Shown piece after piece: positions 61,166-64,000 of a stretch of DNA of 64,000 bases. Source of the stretch: Pseudomonas sp. MYb185 (lineage in GTDB: Bacteria > Pseudomonadota > Gammaproteobacteria > Pseudomonadales > Pseudomonadaceae); contig NZ_PCQD01000009.1 in assembly GCF_002979975.1 (NCBI RefSeq), forward strand, positions 60,409-124,408. The letters are read 5' to 3'. The number at the start of each line of letters is the position of its first letter. The first letter of the stretch is position 1. The notes under the pieces are model-generated. The model was not told where the DNA came from. It did not search any database and worked only from the letters and a program-made list of their open reading frames with translations. A program made the translations under genes and the position numbers.

Positions 61166-61788
61166 CCCTGCACGGCCTGTACGCCATCACCGACAGCCAG
61201 TTGCTGGCGGACGACCGCCTGCTACCCTGGGTCGAGGCCGCACTGGCCGGAGGTACCCGCCTGCTGCAGTACCGCGACAAGAGCGGAGATGCCACGCGCC
61301 GGCGGGATGAAGCCGGCCGGCTCAAGGCCCTGTGCGAGCAGTATGGTGCCGATCTGCTGATCAACGACGACCTGCCCCTGGCCAGCGCGCTGAATGTCGG
61401 CGTGCACCTGGGGCGCGACGATGGCTGCCTGCGCGAAGCCCGCCAGCAGTTGGGCGCGCAGGCGATCATCGGTGCCACCTGCCACGCCAGCCTGGACCAT
61501 GCTGAACAGGCCATCGCCGACGGCGCCAGCTATATCGCCTTCGGCCGTTTCTTTCAATCGGTCACCAAGCCCGGCGCACCGGCAGCCACGCCGGCGCTGC
61601 TGCAGCAGGCGCGCGCCCGCTTCGATACACCGATCGTCGCCATTGGCGGCATCACCCTGGACAATGCATCGCCGCTGCTGGCCGCCGGAGCCGACCTGCT
61701 GGCGGTGATCCATGGCCTGTTCGGCGCCGATTCGGCCGCCGAGGTACAGCGCCGCGCCCAGGCTTTCAATGAACTGTTTGAGAACTGA
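61162..61788 (+). CDS. thiE: Thiamine-phosphate synthase
   Basis: 208 aa TIM-barrel enzyme joining HMP-PP and thiazole phosphate to thiamine phosphate. [60 protein letters not shown] and [20 protein letters not shown] are the substrate and phosphate-binding blocks. ATG 61162 overlaps the thiD stop. hemL follows after 11 bases, so the three form one operon. Confidence 0.94.
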   Translation: MTLHGLYAITDSQLLADDRLLPWVEAALAGGTRLLQYRDKSGDATRRRDEAGRLKALCEQYGADLLINDDLPLASALNVGVHLGRDDGCLREARQQLGAQAIIGATCHASLDHAEQAIADGASYIAFGRFFQSVTKPGAPAATPALLQQARARFDTPIVAIGGITLDNASPLLAAGADLLAVIHGLFGADSAAEVQRRAQAFNELFEN

Positions 61789-61799
61789 GAGACCACACC

Positions 61800-63080
61800 A
61801 TGTCCCGTTCGGAAACCCTTTTTGCCAGTGCCCAGAAACACATCCCCGGTGGCGTCAACTCCCCGGTACGCGCGTTCCGCAGCGTCGGGGGCACACCGCT
61901 GTTCATCAAGCACGCCGAAGGCGCCTATATCATCGATGAAGACGACAAGCGCTATGTGGACTATGTCGGTTCCTGGGGCCCGATGATCCTCGGCCACAGC
62001 CATCCTGATGTGCTGGACTCGGTACGCCGCCAGTTGGAACATGGCCTGTCCTATGGCGCACCGACCGCCATGGAAACCGAGATGGCCGAACTGGTCTGCT
62101 CCATGGTGCCGTCGATGGACATGGTGCGCATGGTCAGCTCCGGCACCGAGGCGACCATGAGCGCCATTCGCCTGGCCCGCGGTTACACCGGTCGCGACAC
62201 CATCATCAAGTTCGAGGGTTGCTACCACGGCCACTCCGACAGCCTGCTGGTCAAGGCCGGCTCCGGCGCCCTGACCTTCGGCGTACCCAGCTCGCCCGGG
62301 GTACCGGCCGCCTTCGCCCAGCACACCCTGACCCTGCCCTACAATGACATCGAAGCCGTGCGCCAGACCCTCAGCACCGCCGGCAAGGATATCGCCTGCA
62401 TCATCGTCGAACCGGTGGCGGGCAACATGAACTGCGTGCCGCCGGTACCGGGTTTCCTCGAAGGCCTGCGCGAGGTGTGTGACGAGCATGGTGTGGTACT
62501 GATCTTCGACGAAGTGATGACCGGCTTCCGCGTTGCCCTCGGCGGTGCCCAGGCCCACTACGGCGTGACTCCCGACCTGTCCACCTTCGGCAAGATCGTC
62601 GGCGGTGGCATGCCGGTCGGCGCCTTCGGCGGCAAGCGCGAGATCATGGAGTGCATCTCGCCGCTGGGCCCGGTGTACCAGGCCGGCACCCTGTCGGGTA
62701 ACCCGCTGGCCATGGCCGCCGGGTTGACCACCCTGAAACTGATCAGCCGCCCGGGCTTCCACGACGAACTGAACACTTACACCAGCCGTATGCTGCAGGG
62801 CCTGCAGGATCGTGCCGATGCCGCCAGCGTACCCTTCGTCACCACCCAGGCCGGCGGCATGTTCGGCCTGTACTTCAGCGGCGCCGACAGCATCCAGACC
62901 TTCGAGGACGTGATGGCCAGCGATGCCGAACGCTTCAAGGCATTCTTCCACCAGATGCTCGACCAGGGCGTGTACTTCGCCCCCAGCGCCTATGAAGCCG
63001 GCTTCACCTCCATCGCCCACGGCGAGACCGAGCTGCAGCTGACGCTGGACGCCGCCGAGCGGGCCTTCGCGGCACTATGA
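61800..63080 (+). CDS. hemL: Glutamate-1-semialdehyde 2,1-aminomutase
   Basis: PLP enzyme of 426 aa making 5-aminolevulinate for haem. [20 protein letters not shown] near the start, [55 protein letters not shown] (PLP aspartate) and [19 protein letters not shown] with the Schiff-base lysine K265. ATG 61800 after AGAGACC. Length is standard. The thiDE-hemL order is common in pseudomonads. Confidence 0.96.
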   Translation: MSRSETLFASAQKHIPGGVNSPVRAFRSVGGTPLFIKHAEGAYIIDEDDKRYVDYVGSWGPMILGHSHPDVLDSVRRQLEHGLSYGAPTAMETEMAELVCSMVPSMDMVRMVSSGTEATMSAIRLARGYTGRDTIIKFEGCYHGHSDSLLVKAGSGALTFGVPSSPGVPAAFAQHTLTLPYNDIEAVRQTLSTAGKDIACIIVEPVAGNMNCVPPVPGFLEGLREVCDEHGVVLIFDEVMTGFRVALGGAQAHYGVTPDLSTFGKIVGGGMPVGAFGGKREIMECISPLGPVYQAGTLSGNPLAMAAGLTTLKLISRPGFHDELNTYTSRMLQGLQDRADAASVPFVTTQAGGMFGLYFSGADSIQTFEDVMASDAERFKAFFHQMLDQGVYFAPSAYEAGFTSIAHGETELQLTLDAAERAFAAL

Positions 63081-63198
63081 TCAAGGCGCGCTCATCGCTG
63101 CCGCCAGCGGTGCGGCCAGCCACCCCGGTGGTTGGCCTGCACGCCGATCCGGCGCACAATGGCGCCATGCATGTACCCAGTCAGCGAGCCAGCCGACC

Positions 63199-63816
63199 AT
63201 GACCAATGCTCTTCGCTGTGTCTTCATCCTATGCACCCTGGCCGGGGCAGGCAGCGTACCCACCGCCCTCGCCCAGTCCCAGGCACCTCTGGTGATCAGC
63301 ACCGAGGAGCGCTGCGCCTTCAACCGCGTCGACGACGACAGCCTGACCCTGGCGCTGGAGAACTGCATCGAACTGGCCGAGGCCGAGGACATGCAGGCGC
63401 AGTTCGAGATGGGCGAGCTGTATTATCACGGTGAGCGGGCCGAGCGGGATCTGGCGGCCGCGCTGAAGTGGTATGAACGCGCCTCGATCCAGGGGCATCC
63501 GGATGCCCAGTACCGTCTCGGGCTGATGCACATGAATGGCGAGGGCGTGGAGCGCAACCTGCCGCAGGCCTACATCATGCTGAAGATGGCAGCGGTCAAT
63601 GGGCAAGACGCGGCAATGGACGCCAGCGACCTGCTGGCAGAGGAAATGAGTCACGAAGAAATCGGCACCGCCACCCAGGTGCTGGGCACGCTGTTCCGCA
63701 ATTATCTGCGGCATATTCGGGAGGAGCAACTGCGGCAGTTTCAGCCGGAAAACCCTCCCCCCTCTCCCCCAACCCCTCTCCCGCAAGGGGAGAGGGGAGT
63801 AGGCTCTGCTCGCTGA
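63199..63816 (+). CDS. Sel1-repeat (TPR-like) exported protein; C-terminus encoded by a repeat
   Basis: 205 aa. Signal peptide ending TALAQSQA, then two or three Sel1 repeats: AQFEMGELYYHGERAERDLA, ALKWYERASIQGHPDAQYRL, GLMHMNGEGVERNLPQAYIM. The last 23 residues (from PENPPPSPP to GVGSAR) are encoded by a C-rich hairpin repeat (63773-63797) and are probably not part of the functional protein. ATG 63199 after GCCGACC, weak. Sel1 proteins mediate protein contacts; role unknown. Confidence 0.82.
   Translation: MTNALRCVFILCTLAGAGSVPTALAQSQAPLVISTEERCAFNRVDDDSLTLALENCIELAEAEDMQAQFEMGELYYHGERAERDLAAALKWYERASIQGHPDAQYRLGLMHMNGEGVERNLPQAYIMLKMAAVNGQDAAMDASDLLAEEMSHEEIGTATQVLGTLFRNYLRHIREEQLRQFQPENPPPSPPTPLPQGERGVGSAR
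63773..63797. repeat. C-rich hairpin repeat at the end of the Sel1 gene
   Basis: Stem CCCCTCTCCC / GGGAGAGGGG with loop GCAAG. A related CTCCCCTCTCCCCTTGCGGG lies at 63895-63914, and the last bases of the window (GGGGGGAGGG) may be the start of a further partner. No gene is seen in 63817-64000. Confidence 0.7.
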
Positions 63817-64000
63817 AACTATTCTGCAGAACACTGGAGTCGTTGGTGCCCTGCTTTCAAAGAGAGCGAAGTCAATCCATGTTTACTGTGCCAGCTCCCC
63901 TCTCCCCTTGCGGGGCGAAAGCGGAAAAAGCGAAGCACTGCTTCGCCCGCTTGAGCGCCCTGAGCTCTGCGAAGGGCCGGGGCGCGGAGCGGGGGGAGGG

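Overview
The window looks like chromosome of a gamma-proteobacterium of the Pseudomonas / Halopseudomonas group. The basis is recognition of gene families and gene order, not a database search. The supporting signs are high-GC coding with long antisense shadow frames, an oscA-sbp-cysT-cysW-cysA sulfate operon, a LysR / 3-mercaptopropionate dioxygenase / rhodanese trio in the order I recall from P. aeruginosa PA2601-PA2603, thiD-thiE-hemL in series, and dispersed REP-like palindromes.

Region by region. (1) 13-8488, all minus strand: an organosulfur operon. In transcription order it has a DszC/SfnB-like flavoprotein, an SsuD-like monooxygenase, TctB, TctA, two tandem TctC/Bug binding proteins, a second SsuD-like monooxygenase and an SsuA-like binding protein, and it runs out of the left edge. 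(2) 8669-11852: a LysR regulator divergent from a thiol dioxygenase and a four-domain rhodanese. A shared 9-base word in both promoters suggests the LysR controls both sides. (3) 12011-37830: an island of visibly lower GC. It holds a Tas-like aldo/keto reductase, a large NtaA/SnaA-type monooxygenase with a sulfonate-type binding protein, a second binding protein with two aldo/keto reductases, and an unusually long operon (34525 down to 19537). That operon encodes a porin, a binding protein, an MFS carrier, four permeases, one ATPase, an ABC exporter, a nitroreductase and an RND pump pair. The island ends with an amidohydrolase and a divergent sigma-54 activator lacking a sensor domain (SfnR-like). 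(4) 37930-40114: an amino-acid permease and an exported methyltransferase-like protein. (5) 40243-44668: the sulfate uptake operon. (6) 44942-54734: housekeeping genes, including a TMEM165-type Mn2+ transporter behind a yybP-ykoY riboswitch, rsmC, hrpB, fieF, an Lrp-type regulator, an AidB-like dehydrogenase and rluE. (7) 54961-60079: a MexAB-type RND pump with a divergent TetR gene and a 32-bp perfect palindrome between them. (8) 60365-63816: thiD, thiE, hemL and a Sel1-repeat protein.

The most notable result is the regulatory layout of region 3. I find four sigma-54 -24/-12 promoters (13472-13487 plus; 19409-19424, 34580-34595 and 36413-36428 minus). Three of them share a TCAGTWAGTTA word 19-32 bp upstream. 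Together with the local sigma-54 activator this makes the island look like one dedicated regulon. I infer that it takes up, oxidises and partly re-exports an organosulfur compound; the substrate cannot be read from the sequence.

Limits: similarity statements rest on motif recognition, coordinates of starts were chosen from ribosome-binding sites, GC differences were judged by eye, and no tRNA, rRNA, CRISPR, integrase or transposase was recognised.
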